From positions 1 through 64,000 of the forward strand of contig CASFXV010000004.1 of NCBI GenBank assembly GCA_949298795.1: a DNA stretch of 64,000 nucleotides, given 5' to 3'. The stretch is from an uncultured bacterium (lineage in GTDB: Bacteria; Elusimicrobiota; Elusimicrobia; Elusimicrobiales; Elusimicrobiaceae). A program made the position numbers and the translations under genes. Shown here one piece after another: positions 1-7,360 of the stretch; position 1 is the first letter of the stretch; each line of letters starts with the position of its first letter. The notes under the pieces were generated by a model, which searched no databases, was not told where the DNA came from, and saw nothing but the letters and a program-made list of their open reading frames with translations.

Positions 1-210
1 CACAGCTTCCACTTCCGCTACCTTGTCAGCTACCGCAAATTTGCCGTTGCGTACCTGCGCACGTACTACCGCTTGCTCTATCCCACTGGCTACCTGGGCG
101 GAAAGACGGGCTTTTTGTTGGGAAATAGAAGAGGCTGCCTCCGCGTAAGAGGGCACCAAGGAGGTGAATATTAATGTGGCACTCAAAAGCAAAGACAGAA
201 ATTTCATCAT
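1..210 (-). CDS. Secreted protein of unknown function, N-terminal part only
   Basis: The reading frame opens at the ATG at 210 and runs off the left edge, giving 70 codons. The first 25 or so residues are a clear signal peptide: a short Met-Met-Lys start, a hydrophobic core, then an Ser-Tyr-Ala-Glu-Ala cleavage region. The mature part begins Ala/Ser/Gln-rich and looks helical. AGGAGA lies 9 bases before the ATG. Nothing in the visible part identifies a family, so no function is given. The gene sits downstream of a long structured leader (211-505) that ends in an intrinsic terminator, so its expression may be attenuated. Confidence 0.75.
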   Translation of the reverse strand, partial: MMKFLSLLLSATLIFTSLVPSYAEAASSISQQKARLSAQVASGIEQAVVRAQVRNGKFAVADKVAEVEAV

Positions 211-505
211 AAAAATATTCTCCTACTGATATTCTTGCAAACAACAGGGCAAAAAAACAGGGCCAAAAGTCCTATATTTATAAGATTTTTGGCCCTATTC
301 GGGATATATGAGAAAAACGGTTCTTCTGTTACATTAAGAGGAGACCGGCGTCTGCAGCGGGTTTGTTCTGAAAATATGCTTTCCCGGGAAAAAGGGAAAA
401 GCAGAGCACGCCCCGCCTTGCAGGAAAAATCCCCGCCCGGCAGGCATGTACGCAGCCGAAACCCTTGTTTCTTGCAGTACATACAATGTCTCCTTTAATT
501 GCTCC
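211..505 (-). promoter_or_regulatory. Long structured leader, candidate cis-regulatory RNA or small RNA
   Basis: A -10 like TACAAT at 512-517 faces left and is followed by about 295 bases with no recognised gene before the secreted protein at 210. On the minus strand the stretch contains several inverted repeats: GUAUGUAC with GUACAUGC near its 5' end, a GCUUUCCCGGGAAAGC-type helix in the middle, and an intrinsic terminator at its 3' end. An SD-like AAAGGAG precedes an ATG at 482 that opens a 91-codon frame ending in an ATGA overlap with the ATG at 210. The predicted peptide has unnatural composition. I cannot match it to a known riboswitch class. Confidence 0.4.
251..296 (-). terminator. Intrinsic terminator or attenuator in the leader
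   Basis: A perfect 10-bp stem, AGGGCCAAAA (296-287) with TTTTGGCCCT (268-259), encloses an 18-base loop containing TATAAATATA. It is followed on the minus strand by G and seven T. It lies about 40 bases before the ATG at 210 in the same direction, so it either ends a small RNA or attenuates the downstream gene. Confidence 0.75.
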
Positions 506-511
506 AGCTAT

Positions 512-517
512 ATTGTA
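512..517 (-). promoter_or_regulatory. Probable -10 box (TACAAT) for the leader and the secreted gene
   Basis: TACAAT on the minus strand sits just upstream of the structured leader. A poor -35 (TTGTGT) lies about 18 bases further upstream, overlapping the end region of coaD. Confidence 0.4.
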
Positions 518-544
518 GTAAACTTGAAAAGAGAGACACAAGGG

Positions 545-579
545 GCCAAAAGACCTAATTTTTTTCTGGGTCTTTTGGA
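545..579. repeat. 10-bp hairpin overlapping the coaD stop codon
   Basis: CCAAAAGACC (546-555) and GGTCTTTTGG (569-578) form a perfect 10-bp stem with a 13-base T-rich loop. The coaD stop codon (555-557) lies in its left half. There is no T-run on the minus-strand exit, so terminator function is uncertain. The half-site resembles those at 259-296 and 5376-5390. Confidence 0.6.
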
Positions 580-1073
580 CCGGAAGGGATATTTTTAGAA
601 GAAAATTTAGCGCGCAGCGCGCGGGCGGTGTATTGGGACACATAACCGGGCAAATCCCTGCCATAGGAAAAACTTTCCCGCACCGCAGACGAACTGACAA
701 AACGAAGACCGGGATCCGCCGGCAGCCACACCACCTCTATAGAGGGCGACAGCAACCGGTTGGCGTAAGCATAGGAGGCTTCTTCTTCCGCGTCCGCCAT
801 GCCGCGCACCCCGCGCACCACCACAGACAATCCTTCCTGCGTTAAATAATCCACCAACAACCCGCTGTAAGCGGCCGCGCTTACGCTTGGGATTTCGGCC
901 GTATTTTTACGGATTAAATCCAGCCTTTCCTCCACAGAAAACAGCGGTTTTTTATGCGGGCTGGACAAAACAACCACCCGCACCGCGCCAAACACGCGCG
1001 CCGCGCGGCGGATAATATCTACGTGTCCGTTGGTAATCGGGTCAAAAGAGCCGGCATATACAACTGGTTTCAT
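555..1073 (-). CDS. coaD: Phosphopantetheine adenylyltransferase
   Basis: This enzyme joins 4'-phosphopantetheine and ATP to make dephospho-CoA, the penultimate step of CoA synthesis, in the cytosol. The 172-residue protein has the family's nucleotidyltransferase signature GSFDPITNGH at residues 8-17 and the downstream SSSAVRE motif near residue 130. Length is slightly above the usual 160 because of a polar C-terminal tail. I chose the ATG at 1073; a GTG at 1085 is in frame, but GGAG abuts it too closely to serve as its SD. A second CoA gene, type II pantothenate kinase, lies at 39111-39947. Confidence 0.95.
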   Translation of the reverse strand: MKPVVYAGSFDPITNGHVDIIRRAARVFGAVRVVVLSSPHKKPLFSVEERLDLIRKNTAEIPSVSAAAYSGLLVDYLTQEGLSVVVRGVRGMADAEEEASYAYANRLLSPSIEVVWLPADPGLRFVSSSAVRESFSYGRDLPGYVSQYTARALRAKFSSKNIPSGPKDPEKN

Positions 1074-1126
1074 ATTAATACACACACTCCAAGCGTAAGG
1101 CCTCTCACGGGGGCTTTATATTATGG

Positions 1127-1132
1127 TATCAT
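1127..1132 (+). promoter_or_regulatory. Leaderless-type -10 box for dgt
   Basis: TATCAT ends 6 bases before the dgt ATG at 1139 and no SD is present, which suggests that transcription starts at or next to the start codon. Confidence 0.5.
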
Positions 1133-1138
1133 AATTTT

Positions 1139-2257
1139 ATGAATAAAAACCCCTTTGCAGAAGAATTGTATTTAAGCCGCACCCATCCGCATACGCCGGA
1201 CGTGCGGGATGAATACTTCCGGGACCAAACCAAAATTATCCATTCCCTTCCGTTTAGAAGATTGAAACACAAAACGCAAGTGTTCTTTGCGCCGGACAAT
1301 GACCACATCTGCACCCGCATAGAGCACGTCCTGCACGTGGCTACCATTGCGGCCAGCATCTGCCGGGGCTTAAATAAAAGCGGAAATTGGGACTTAAACC
1401 AAGACCTGGCCTACGCCATCGGCCTGGGGCATGACATTGGGCACGCGCCTTTTGGGCATGAAGGGGAACGGGCCATTGCCGCCTGCATAGCCCCCAAAAC
1501 TTTTTTGCATGAAATTAACAGTTACCGCGTAGTGGAACACTTGGCAAACTGCGGGGAAGGGCTTAATTTAACTTTTGCCGTAAAAGACGGCATTATCTGC
1601 CACTGCGGGGAAGATTTTGCCACCAACCAGTTACGCCCGGCACAAAAACCCAATGATTTGGAAAAAATTACCGGCCGCAACCAAATGCCCTCCACCTACG
1701 AGGGCTGCATTGTGCGCTTGGCTGACAAAATTGCCTACCTGGGCCGGGATATTGAAGACGCCATAAAAGCAAAACTTATTACAAAAACGGATATTCCCCA
1801 AGCCGTACAGCGGGAACTGGGTACCAATAACGGGGAAATCATCAGCACGCTTTCGCTGGATTTAATACATCACTCGGCAGATAAAGATTATATTGGTTTT
1901 TCACCGGAAAAATTTGAACTGATTTCCTGTCTGCGTACATTTAATTATGAGCATATCTACCACAACGCCCAAATGCGCCAGCGCAAAGAAACCATAGACC
2001 GCCGCATAGCCGATTTGTTTGATTACCTGTGCACGTTGTTTGACCGCTACGGTTTTGATTTCACGGCCTATGACAAAGAAGGCAAACAAACCGCGCGCGC
2101 CTTTGCCAATTACATACGCTCCATGCGGCGGGTGTACACGCAGCCAAGCCAGCGGGACGAAATTATTGTGGATTACATTGCCGGTATGACGGATTCCTAC
2201 GCGCTTAGCGTAATGGAAGACGTGATTCTGCCTAATTCCATCAAGTTTTTAGGATAG
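1139..2257 (+). CDS. dgt: dGTPase-like deoxynucleoside triphosphate triphosphohydrolase
   Basis: The 372-residue protein belongs to the HD-domain dNTP triphosphohydrolases, which cleave dNTPs to nucleosides and tripolyphosphate and so affect dNTP pools. The N-terminal region has the conserved RRLKHKTQVF element. The metal-binding His residues follow: EHVLHV near residue 62 and GHDIGHAPFGHEGE near residues 98-111. A later Asp lies in RLADKIAYLGRDIED near residue 195. It is transcribed away from coaD. No SD is visible before the ATG, but a -10-like TATCAT lies 6 bases upstream. The family is firm; its in vivo substrate preference cannot be read from the sequence. Confidence 0.93.
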   Translation: MNKNPFAEELYLSRTHPHTPDVRDEYFRDQTKIIHSLPFRRLKHKTQVFFAPDNDHICTRIEHVLHVATIAASICRGLNKSGNWDLNQDLAYAIGLGHDIGHAPFGHEGERAIAACIAPKTFLHEINSYRVVEHLANCGEGLNLTFAVKDGIICHCGEDFATNQLRPAQKPNDLEKITGRNQMPSTYEGCIVRLADKIAYLGRDIEDAIKAKLITKTDIPQAVQRELGTNNGEIISTLSLDLIHHSADKDYIGFSPEKFELISCLRTFNYEHIYHNAQMRQRKETIDRRIADLFDYLCTLFDRYGFDFTAYDKEGKQTARAFANYIRSMRRVYTQPSQRDEIIVDYIAGMTDSYALSVMEDVILPNSIKFLG

Positions 2258-2270
2258 AACGCCACGGATT

Positions 2271-4547
2271 TTATTTGCGCTTATTCTTTTTAACCGGGCG
2301 GAGCAGTTTGGCAAATTCCTGCGGTGACAGCGGTTTATAAAACAAATAGCCTTGCGCCAAATCACACCCGATAGACTGTAAAAACTGCGCTTGTTCCGGC
2401 GTTTCCACTCCTTCCGCCACAATGCGGCTGTTTAGCCCTTTAATCATGCTGACTAAACCCGATATAATGACGCGCATGCGGCCGCTGCTTTCTTCGCGCA
2501 TTAAGAATTCTTTATCCAGCTTAATACAGTCAAAATCCAAATTCTTTAATACATTTAAAGAAGAATACCCAGAACCGAAATCGTCCATGGCCACGGAAAA
2601 GCCTTTGGCGTGCAAATCATCTACAAAGCGCTTCATTACGTCCGTATTGCCAAATACCACGCTTTCGGTCAGTTCCGCTTCCAACAAGCGGTGTTCCACT
2701 CCGTATTCGTCCGCCAAGCGGGAAAGCTCTTCCACAAAATGAGAGTCGTCCAAATGCAGGCGGGAAAAGTTAATCCCTACGGGGACCACTTCCAACCCGG
2801 CCTCTTTCCATTGTTTAAGCAAAGACAGCGTTTGCTTAAACATAAACCAGTCTAATTTTAAAATAAAGCCGTTCTTTTCAAAAATAGGAATAAAATGATC
2901 CGGCGCGATAAGCCCCTTGCCGGGCTGTTCCCAACGCACCAGCGCCTCGGCGCCTTCCACCCGGCCCGTTTCAAAATTGCATTTAGGCTGTAAATAAATT
3001 TTGAATTCTTCCGTTTGCAAGGCGGCTTCCATATGGCTTTCTATGTTTTTCTCCGCCACAATGCGGCGGCGGAATTCTTCGTCATAAAAAGCATACACGG
3101 CGCCGGCACGCTGGCGGGCGGAAGAAAGGGCCAGCTTGGCGCGGTCCACCATGATATAAAAAGGAACGTCCTCATCCACCACATACACCCCGCAAGTAAG
3201 GGAAAGGGGCATACATTTACCATCCGCCTGGCAAAAACGCCCGGCACGCTGGGCCACATTTTCTAAACGAAGCGCCAGATCCGTACGGCCGGGGCAGGCA
3301 AGCAATAATAAAAACTCATCCGCGGAAGAACGGCAAAACAGCTCTCCTTCCTGTAAGCCTTCCTGCAAAGCAAGCGCTACTTGTTTTAATATTTTATCGC
3401 CTTCTTCAAAACCGTAAATATCGTTAACGGCTTTAAAACGGTTGATGTTTACCACCACCAAAGCAAAAGGAACCCCTTTCTGTTTAAAACTTTCCACAGC
3501 GGACGTATATTTAAAATGAAAAGCGTTTAAATTGTCCGCTTGAGTGAGCGCATCCACAAACCCCATTTGATACAAAGCCCGTCCGTTTTGGTGCTGCATG
3601 CGCAAAATAAACACAATAAAAACAACCAATACTGCTATGACGGAAAAACAAATCAGCCACGCCATCACCATAAGGCCCAGCGCTTTTTGCGCCACAAAAG
3701 CCGTGGGCAATACGGCAAAAGCATACCATTGGTTAAATTTTAACGGATAATAAGAAGCGAACCGGTGCTCCCCATTAAAAGAATACCCGCTCAGCCCGTT
3801 CCCGCCGGAAGCAATGTCTGCTTTTATTTTAGCGGCAGAAAACCCGCCGTCAAAAACGAAACCTTCCGCCATATCAAAAATATTGCCAAAGGAAGACTTG
3901 GGGGCAGACAGTACTATATCGCCCGATTTATCCATAATAATTCCAATCCCGTTACCTTGCCATAAATTAGCAGTCAGCGTCTGGCGGTAAAAAGAAGCGG
4001 AATGCGTGGCAAAAACAACTCCTGTTTCTTGCCCCTCTTTTAACGGAACGGCAAAAACCAAAATATCATCATTGTCAAATGGATCTGTACGGCGGCCGGA
4101 AACATACCTTTTCTGTTCGTAAACGGTTTTTACCTCTTGGGGAGACAAAAACCAATTGAGTTGTTCTCCGTTAGAAAACCAGGCTGTTCCGTCTGGCGCT
4201 TGATAACCGGTGGAATCAAACAAATTGCGATTGTTTTGCCTTTCTAAATAGGATACCAGCCGCTCCTTATAATTTAACACGGCAGGGGTTTCTAAAGAAA
4301 CGGAAATGGAAGACAAAATTTGAAATTCTGCTTCCAATAAATAATTAAAATTTTCAGCCAGCTCCCGCCCGGCCGAAGCAATAGACTCCCTGGCGTCTTG
4401 GGATAAACGCCGGGTAACTTGCTGCCAAGCCAAAACGGACCCCGTAGCCACCAATACGGCGGCCACTAAAATAAAAACAAACGCCCGTTTAAAACCACGC
4501 AAATTATAACTGTTTTTGCGTATGCGGCCCAATTCTTTGTTTTCCAT
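2271..4547 (-). CDS. Membrane GGDEF/EAL protein, probable c-di-GMP phosphodiesterase
   Basis: The 758-residue protein has a transmembrane helix at about 20-42, an extracytoplasmic sensor region at about 45-285 that looks Cache-like, and a second helix at about 290-316. A GGDEF domain (about 330-490) and an EAL domain (about 500-750) follow. The diguanylate cyclase signature is degenerate (SSADEF, 407-412), so cyclase activity is unlikely. The EAL motif at 534-536 and the downstream DDFGSGYSS and AEGVET motifs are intact, so c-di-GMP hydrolysis is likely. The GGDEF part may bind GTP as an allosteric module, as known for other hybrids. It converges on dgt with a 13-base gap. TAGACT lies 6 bases before the ATG. 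Confidence 0.9.
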   Translation of the reverse strand: MENKELGRIRKNSYNLRGFKRAFVFILVAAVLVATGSVLAWQQVTRRLSQDARESIASAGRELAENFNYLLEAEFQILSSISVSLETPAVLNYKERLVSYLERQNNRNLFDSTGYQAPDGTAWFSNGEQLNWFLSPQEVKTVYEQKRYVSGRRTDPFDNDDILVFAVPLKEGQETGVVFATHSASFYRQTLTANLWQGNGIGIIMDKSGDIVLSAPKSSFGNIFDMAEGFVFDGGFSAAKIKADIASGGNGLSGYSFNGEHRFASYYPLKFNQWYAFAVLPTAFVAQKALGLMVMAWLICFSVIAVLVVFIVFILRMQHQNGRALYQMGFVDALTQADNLNAFHFKYTSAVESFKQKGVPFALVVVNINRFKAVNDIYGFEEGDKILKQVALALQEGLQEGELFCRSSADEFLLLLACPGRTDLALRLENVAQRAGRFCQADGKCMPLSLTCGVYVVDEDVPFYIMVDRAKLALSSARQRAGAVYAFYDEEFRRRIVAEKNIESHMEAALQTEEFKIYLQPKCNFETGRVEGAEALVRWEQPGKGLIAPDHFIPIFEKNGFILKLDWFMFKQTLSLLKQWKEAGLEVVPVGINFSRLHLDDSHFVEELSRLADEYGVEHRLLEAELTESVVFGNTDVMKRFVDDLHAKGFSVAMDDFGSGYSSLNVLKNLDFDCIKLDKEFLMREESSGRMRVIISGLVSMIKGLNSRIVAEGVETPEQAQFLQSIGCDLAQGYLFYKPLSPQEFAKLLRPVKKNKRK

Positions 4548-4580
4548 GATTATAGTCTAGCAAAAAAGTTCGCCCGTGAT

Positions 4581-4615
4581 AAAAACAAAACCCCGGATAA
4601 TTGGGTTATCCGGGG
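4581..4615 (-). terminator. Intrinsic terminator after the secreted ankyrin-like gene
   Basis: A perfect 10-bp stem, CCCCGGATAA with TTATCCGGGG, has a 5-base loop. It is followed on the minus strand by TTTTGTTTTT. Confidence 0.9.
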
Positions 4616-4639
4616 CGGGAGGCTATGAAAAAATACAAG

Positions 4640-5329
4640 TTATAATAAAGAGAAATTTTCGTTAAACAGGAGGGATACTTCTTTCATTCCGGGTTGGCGA
4701 GAAACACGGCGCACCGCCTGCGGAAGGGTTAATCCGCTTAAGTCTTTTGTCTTTTCCAAAATAAACTGTTTTTCGTCCTGGGCCACTTCTGCCACCAGCC
4801 CGCCTTGAGAGAGTTTAGCCTGCACCCGCTGCATACGGGTAAACAAGCGGGTTTTAGGAAAGTATTTTACAAAAATGTCCGCTTTCCCATAATTTAACTG
4901 GGCGCGCAAAGGCGTTTCTTTCAAATCATTTTTTTGTTCCAGCAGTTGCTGCATACGGGCATTAAAATCCTGTGGATAGAAATGACGCAAAGAACGCAGC
5001 AACGCATTAAATGTTTTCATATCCCGCGCTACATGCAAAACGTTGTTCCCGTCTTTGCCTGTACGAAGCAAATATTCCCCATTAGGGGCTATTTGCTGCA
5101 GCCAAGCCAAACCGCGCACGTCCCCTTTCAGGGCGGCCGCAAATACAAGCGTATTGCCATAAGCGTCTTCTTTATTCAAATCAATGGAAGGGGAAAAGCG
5201 CAAATTATTGACCAGCCGCTGCTGGGCAACTGGGCCGGACTGCAACATTTTATGCAAAGATCCTTCCGGTTTAGCTTGTAAACCGACGGCACAAAACAAG
5301 ATAAATAAAATGCCTAAAATCTTTTTCAT
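4640..5329 (-). CDS. Secreted ankyrin-like repeat protein
   Basis: The 229-residue product starts with a signal peptide (Met-Lys-Lys, hydrophobic core, cleavage after Leu-Gln-Ala near residue 20). The mature part shows ankyrin-like helices. One unit near residues 55-90 contains the AYGNTLVFAAALKGD pattern, followed by a second DGNNVLHVA unit. The ankyrin call is therefore fair, but the repeats are few and divergent. AGAGGA lies 5 bases before the ATG, with TATAGT as a plausible -10 further upstream. It resembles the product of 7361-8158 in layout, and a lipoprotein version lies at 44542-45456. Its partner is unknown; it probably acts in the periplasm. Confidence 0.75.
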   Translation of the reverse strand: MKKILGILFILFCAVGLQAKPEGSLHKMLQSGPVAQQRLVNNLRFSPSIDLNKEDAYGNTLVFAAALKGDVRGLAWLQQIAPNGEYLLRTGKDGNNVLHVARDMKTFNALLRSLRHFYPQDFNARMQQLLEQKNDLKETPLRAQLNYGKADIFVKYFPKTRLFTRMQRVQAKLSQGGLVAEVAQDEKQFILEKTKDLSGLTLPQAVRRVSRQPGMKEVSLLFNENFSLL

Positions 5330-5375
5330 AACGTCCTCTTATTTCATACTATAATTTACAACGTAAATACAGCCA

Positions 5376-5429
5376 GGGCCATTAGACCCATTTATCCGTT
5401 TTTTTAGGCCTATATTAAAATGGGACCCA
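5376..5429. repeat. Intergenic copy of the GGNCTWWTGGCCC motif with flanking inverted repeat
   Basis: The minus strand reads AAATGGGTCTAATGGCCC just upstream of the promoter of the gene at 4640-5329. GGGCC/GACCCA on the left and TGGGACCC on the right can pair. A related half-site occurs at 259-296 and 545-579. Confidence 0.45.
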
Positions 5430-5432
5430 AAC

Positions 5433-5463
5433 AAAAAACCCTCAGGCATTCCTGAGGGTTTTT
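5433..5463 (-). terminator. Terminator of tRNA-Gly, usable in both directions
   Basis: The 8-bp stem CCCTCAGG/CCTGAGGG has a CATT loop and is flanked by A6 and T5 tracts. It lies 4 bases beyond the tRNA 3' end. Confidence 0.9.
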
Positions 5464-5466
5464 AAA

Positions 5467-5540
5467 TGGAGCGGGCGAAGAGAATCGAACTCTCGTCTCA
5501 ACCTTGGCAAGGTCGCGTTCTACCATTGAACCACGCCCGC
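5467..5540 (-). tRNA. tRNA-Gly (GCC)
   Basis: The minus strand folds as a 74-base tRNA. The acceptor stem is GCGGGCG with CGCCCGC. The D arm contains GGTTCAATGGTAGA and the anticodon loop is TTGCCAA with anticodon GCC. The T arm contains GTTCGATTC. The discriminator base is T and CCA is encoded (5467-5469). A TATAAT-bearing promoter region lies about 25 bases upstream, in the gap to the gene ending at 5580. Confidence 0.97.
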
Positions 5541-5579
5541 AAAAATCTGTTTCCTGTAACAATACTATTATAACAAATT

Positions 5580-6431
5580 TTATTTTAAAAGTATAGGCGC
5601 AATTTTCTTAAGATACGTGTTCTGCTGCACGGCTTTGCGCACCAGCGGATTATTCTTCATTTCCACTAAATAATGATTGGAATTAATAATCTGGGCCGCT
5701 TCTTTAGGGTGATCCCGGTAATATTTGCCGGATTTGCTGATTAATAAAAACGCCATAAAGCGGCTGTTGGCTATAGTATTTAACAGTTTCTCGTCAGATA
5801 ACACCCGGCGCACCGTTCCGTCTTGGAAGAATTCATCCATGGCGGCTTGGTCCTCCACAAACAGTTTCAGTTCTATGGGGTCATTTAACAGGTTGGCGGC
5901 GTCCGGGCGGGTGATAAAGGCCTTAATCATATCATCGCGGTTAAGCAAATACGGGAGGATTTCCGGGTCATCTGCATTGGATCCGATATTCAGCGTCAGC
6001 GCCCAGGGCGCCGCCCCGATGGTTGCCAAATTACCTTGGTTTAAGGTTTGCAAATTAAAACGGCTGATAATGGGAATGGTGGTGCCCAACCCAATAACGG
6101 TAGCGCTGCGGTTCTGCCCTTCGTTCACCTGCACATAACGAACGCCCGAAGAAGGATTAAAATCTTTCTGCACAGACAGGCCTTTTATGTTTTCCGGATC
6201 TAAGGAAGAGGGAATATTTTCCGCTTTGTTTTTAGACGCCAACACAAAAATGAGCGATAAAAGCAACACCCCCACCGTAACGCCCATGGCTATCATAGGC
6301 AAGAAATCCAGCCACGTCTTGGGGCGCGCGGCTTCTTTGCGGCGGTTTTCCGCCATTTCTGCCTGGCGCGCTTGTTCTTTTACTACTTTTTGCGGGGTGC
6401 GCAAACGTTTTTTTATTTCCTCTAAATTCAT
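5580..6431 (-). CDS. Single-pass membrane protein of unknown function
   Basis: The 283-residue protein has a highly basic N-terminal cytoplasmic stretch (about 1-40, Lys/Arg/Glu-rich) and one transmembrane helix at about 47-68. The rest, about 210 residues, is extracytoplasmic and has no motif I recognise. The topology recalls proteins anchored to face the periplasm. TACAAT ends 6 bases before the ATG and there is no SD, so the mRNA is probably leaderless. It lies upstream of the tRNA-Gly gene on the same strand and diverges from yjbQ, so the 60-base gap at 6432-6492 must hold both promoters. Confidence 0.75.
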   Translation of the reverse strand: MNLEEIKKRLRTPQKVVKEQARQAEMAENRRKEAARPKTWLDFLPMIAMGVTVGVLLLSLIFVLASKNKAENIPSSLDPENIKGLSVQKDFNPSSGVRYVQVNEGQNRSATVIGLGTTIPIISRFNLQTLNQGNLATIGAAPWALTLNIGSNADDPEILPYLLNRDDMIKAFITRPDAANLLNDPIELKLFVEDQAAMDEFFQDGTVRRVLSDEKLLNTIANSRFMAFLLISKSGKYYRDHPKEAAQIINSNHYLVEMKNNPLVRKAVQQNTYLKKIAPILLK

Positions 6432-6437
6432 ATTTTA

Positions 6438-6443
6438 ATTGTA
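6438..6443 (-). promoter_or_regulatory. Leaderless-type -10 box for the gene at 5580-6431
   Basis: TACAAT on the minus strand lies 6 bases before the ATG at 6431, with no SD between. Confidence 0.6.
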
Positions 6444-6479
6444 ACAAATCTAAGCAATAAATTCAGCCCGCATAATAAG

Positions 6480-6485
6480 TATAAT
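6480..6485 (+). promoter_or_regulatory. Leaderless-type -10 box that decides the yjbQ start
   Basis: TATAAT overlaps an in-frame upstream ATG (6484) and lies 7 bases before the ATG at 6493, so the upstream ATG cannot be transcribed from this promoter. Confidence 0.7.
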
Positions 6486-6492
6486 GATATAT

Positions 6493-6909
6493 ATGAAATC
6501 ACATACCGCATATTTGCATATAAACACGCCAAAGAGATACCAAATCGTTAATATTACCCCGCAAGTGGAAGAAGAATTGGCCAAAAGCGGCATTCAGGAA
6601 GGGCTTTGCCTGGTAAATTCCATGCATATTACTTCCAGCGTATTTATTAACGACAATGAATCCGGCCTTCATCATGATTTTTTACGCTGGACGGAAGAGT
6701 TGGCCCCCTACGGAATAGATAAATACCAGCATAACCTGACCGGTGAAGACAACGGCGACGCCCACCTCAAACGCACCTTGCTGGGGCGTGAAGTAGTGGT
6801 AGCCGTTACCAAAGGGCGGTTGGATTTTGGCCCCTGGGAAACCATTTTTTATGCGGAGTTTGACGGACAGCGCAACAAGCGTGTACTTGTAAAAATTATT
6901 GGAGAATAA
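6493..6909 (+). CDS. yjbQ: YjbQ/UPF0047 family protein
   Basis: The 138-residue protein matches the small UPF0047 family throughout its length: a beta strand leading to ITPQVEEEL, then [18 protein letters not shown] near residues 37-54. It ends with [18 protein letters not shown] and a short basic strand. Family members are described as secondary thiamine-phosphate synthases; the physiological role is poorly defined. The start is set at 6493 rather than 6484 because the -10 box overlaps the earlier ATG. ybgC follows 2 bases after the stop, so the two are co-transcribed. Confidence 0.88.
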   Translation: MKSHTAYLHINTPKRYQIVNITPQVEEELAKSGIQEGLCLVNSMHITSSVFINDNESGLHHDFLRWTEELAPYGIDKYQHNLTGEDNGDAHLKRTLLGREVVVAVTKGRLDFGPWETIFYAEFDGQRNKRVLVKIIGE

Positions 6910-6911
6910 CC

Positions 6912-7298
6912 ATGAAAAAAACCATTTTTTACCACGATACGGACTGCGGCAACGTTGTTTATTACGCCAATTATTTAAAATATTTTGAAGAAGCCCGCAC
7001 TTTATATATGGCCGAAAAAGGCTTCAGCGTACCGGCCTTAATCCAGCGCGGCTTGTATTTTGTGGTGGCCCGGCAGGAAGTGGAATACAAATATTCCGTA
7101 CGTTATGCGGACGTAATTGACGTAAACACCCGCGTATTGGAAGTATCTGACATTAAAATCGTATTTGAAAACATCATCACCAATCAAAACGGACGTTTGT
7201 GCACCAAAGGCAAAACCACGTTGGTCTGCGTAGACAAAACCGGCATGCCCACCCCCATGGGGGCCGACGTAAAAGCGGCCATGGCCCCGGCGGCATAA
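6912..7298 (+). CDS. ybgC: YbgC/FadM-type acyl-CoA thioesterase
   Basis: The 128-residue protein is a single hot-dog domain. The signature HDTDCGNVVYYANYLKYFEEAR, residues 8-29, contains the catalytic Asp (DTDCGNVVY) and the helix that packs against it. Family members hydrolyse acyl-CoA or acyl-ACP and often work near the envelope. GGAG in the last codons of yjbQ, 8 bases before the ATG, serves as SD, so the pair is probably translationally linked. Here it is not next to tol-pal genes, unlike in proteobacteria. A strong terminator follows. Confidence 0.92.
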   Translation: MKKTIFYHDTDCGNVVYYANYLKYFEEARTLYMAEKGFSVPALIQRGLYFVVARQEVEYKYSVRYADVIDVNTRVLEVSDIKIVFENIITNQNGRLCTKGKTTLVCVDKTGMPTPMGADVKAAMAPAA

Positions 7299-7313
7299 CG
7301 CAAAAACCATTTT

Positions 7314-7342
7314 AAAACCCCGGCTTAACAGCCGGGGTTTTT
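7314..7342 (+). terminator. Terminator of yjbQ-ybgC
   Basis: CCCCGGC and GCCGGGG form a 7-bp stem with a TTAACA loop and a T5 tail. Confidence 0.92.
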
Positions 7343-7360
7343 ATTAAGCATTGTAACCGA

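Noticed and set aside
207-482. 91-codon frame on the minus strand with AAAGGAG before its ATG
   Set aside because: The SD is good and it overlaps the next gene by ATGA. However, the peptide is Cys/Arg/Phe-rich with unnatural composition, and the frame crosses a perfect intrinsic terminator. I treat the stretch as a structured leader and mention the frame there only.
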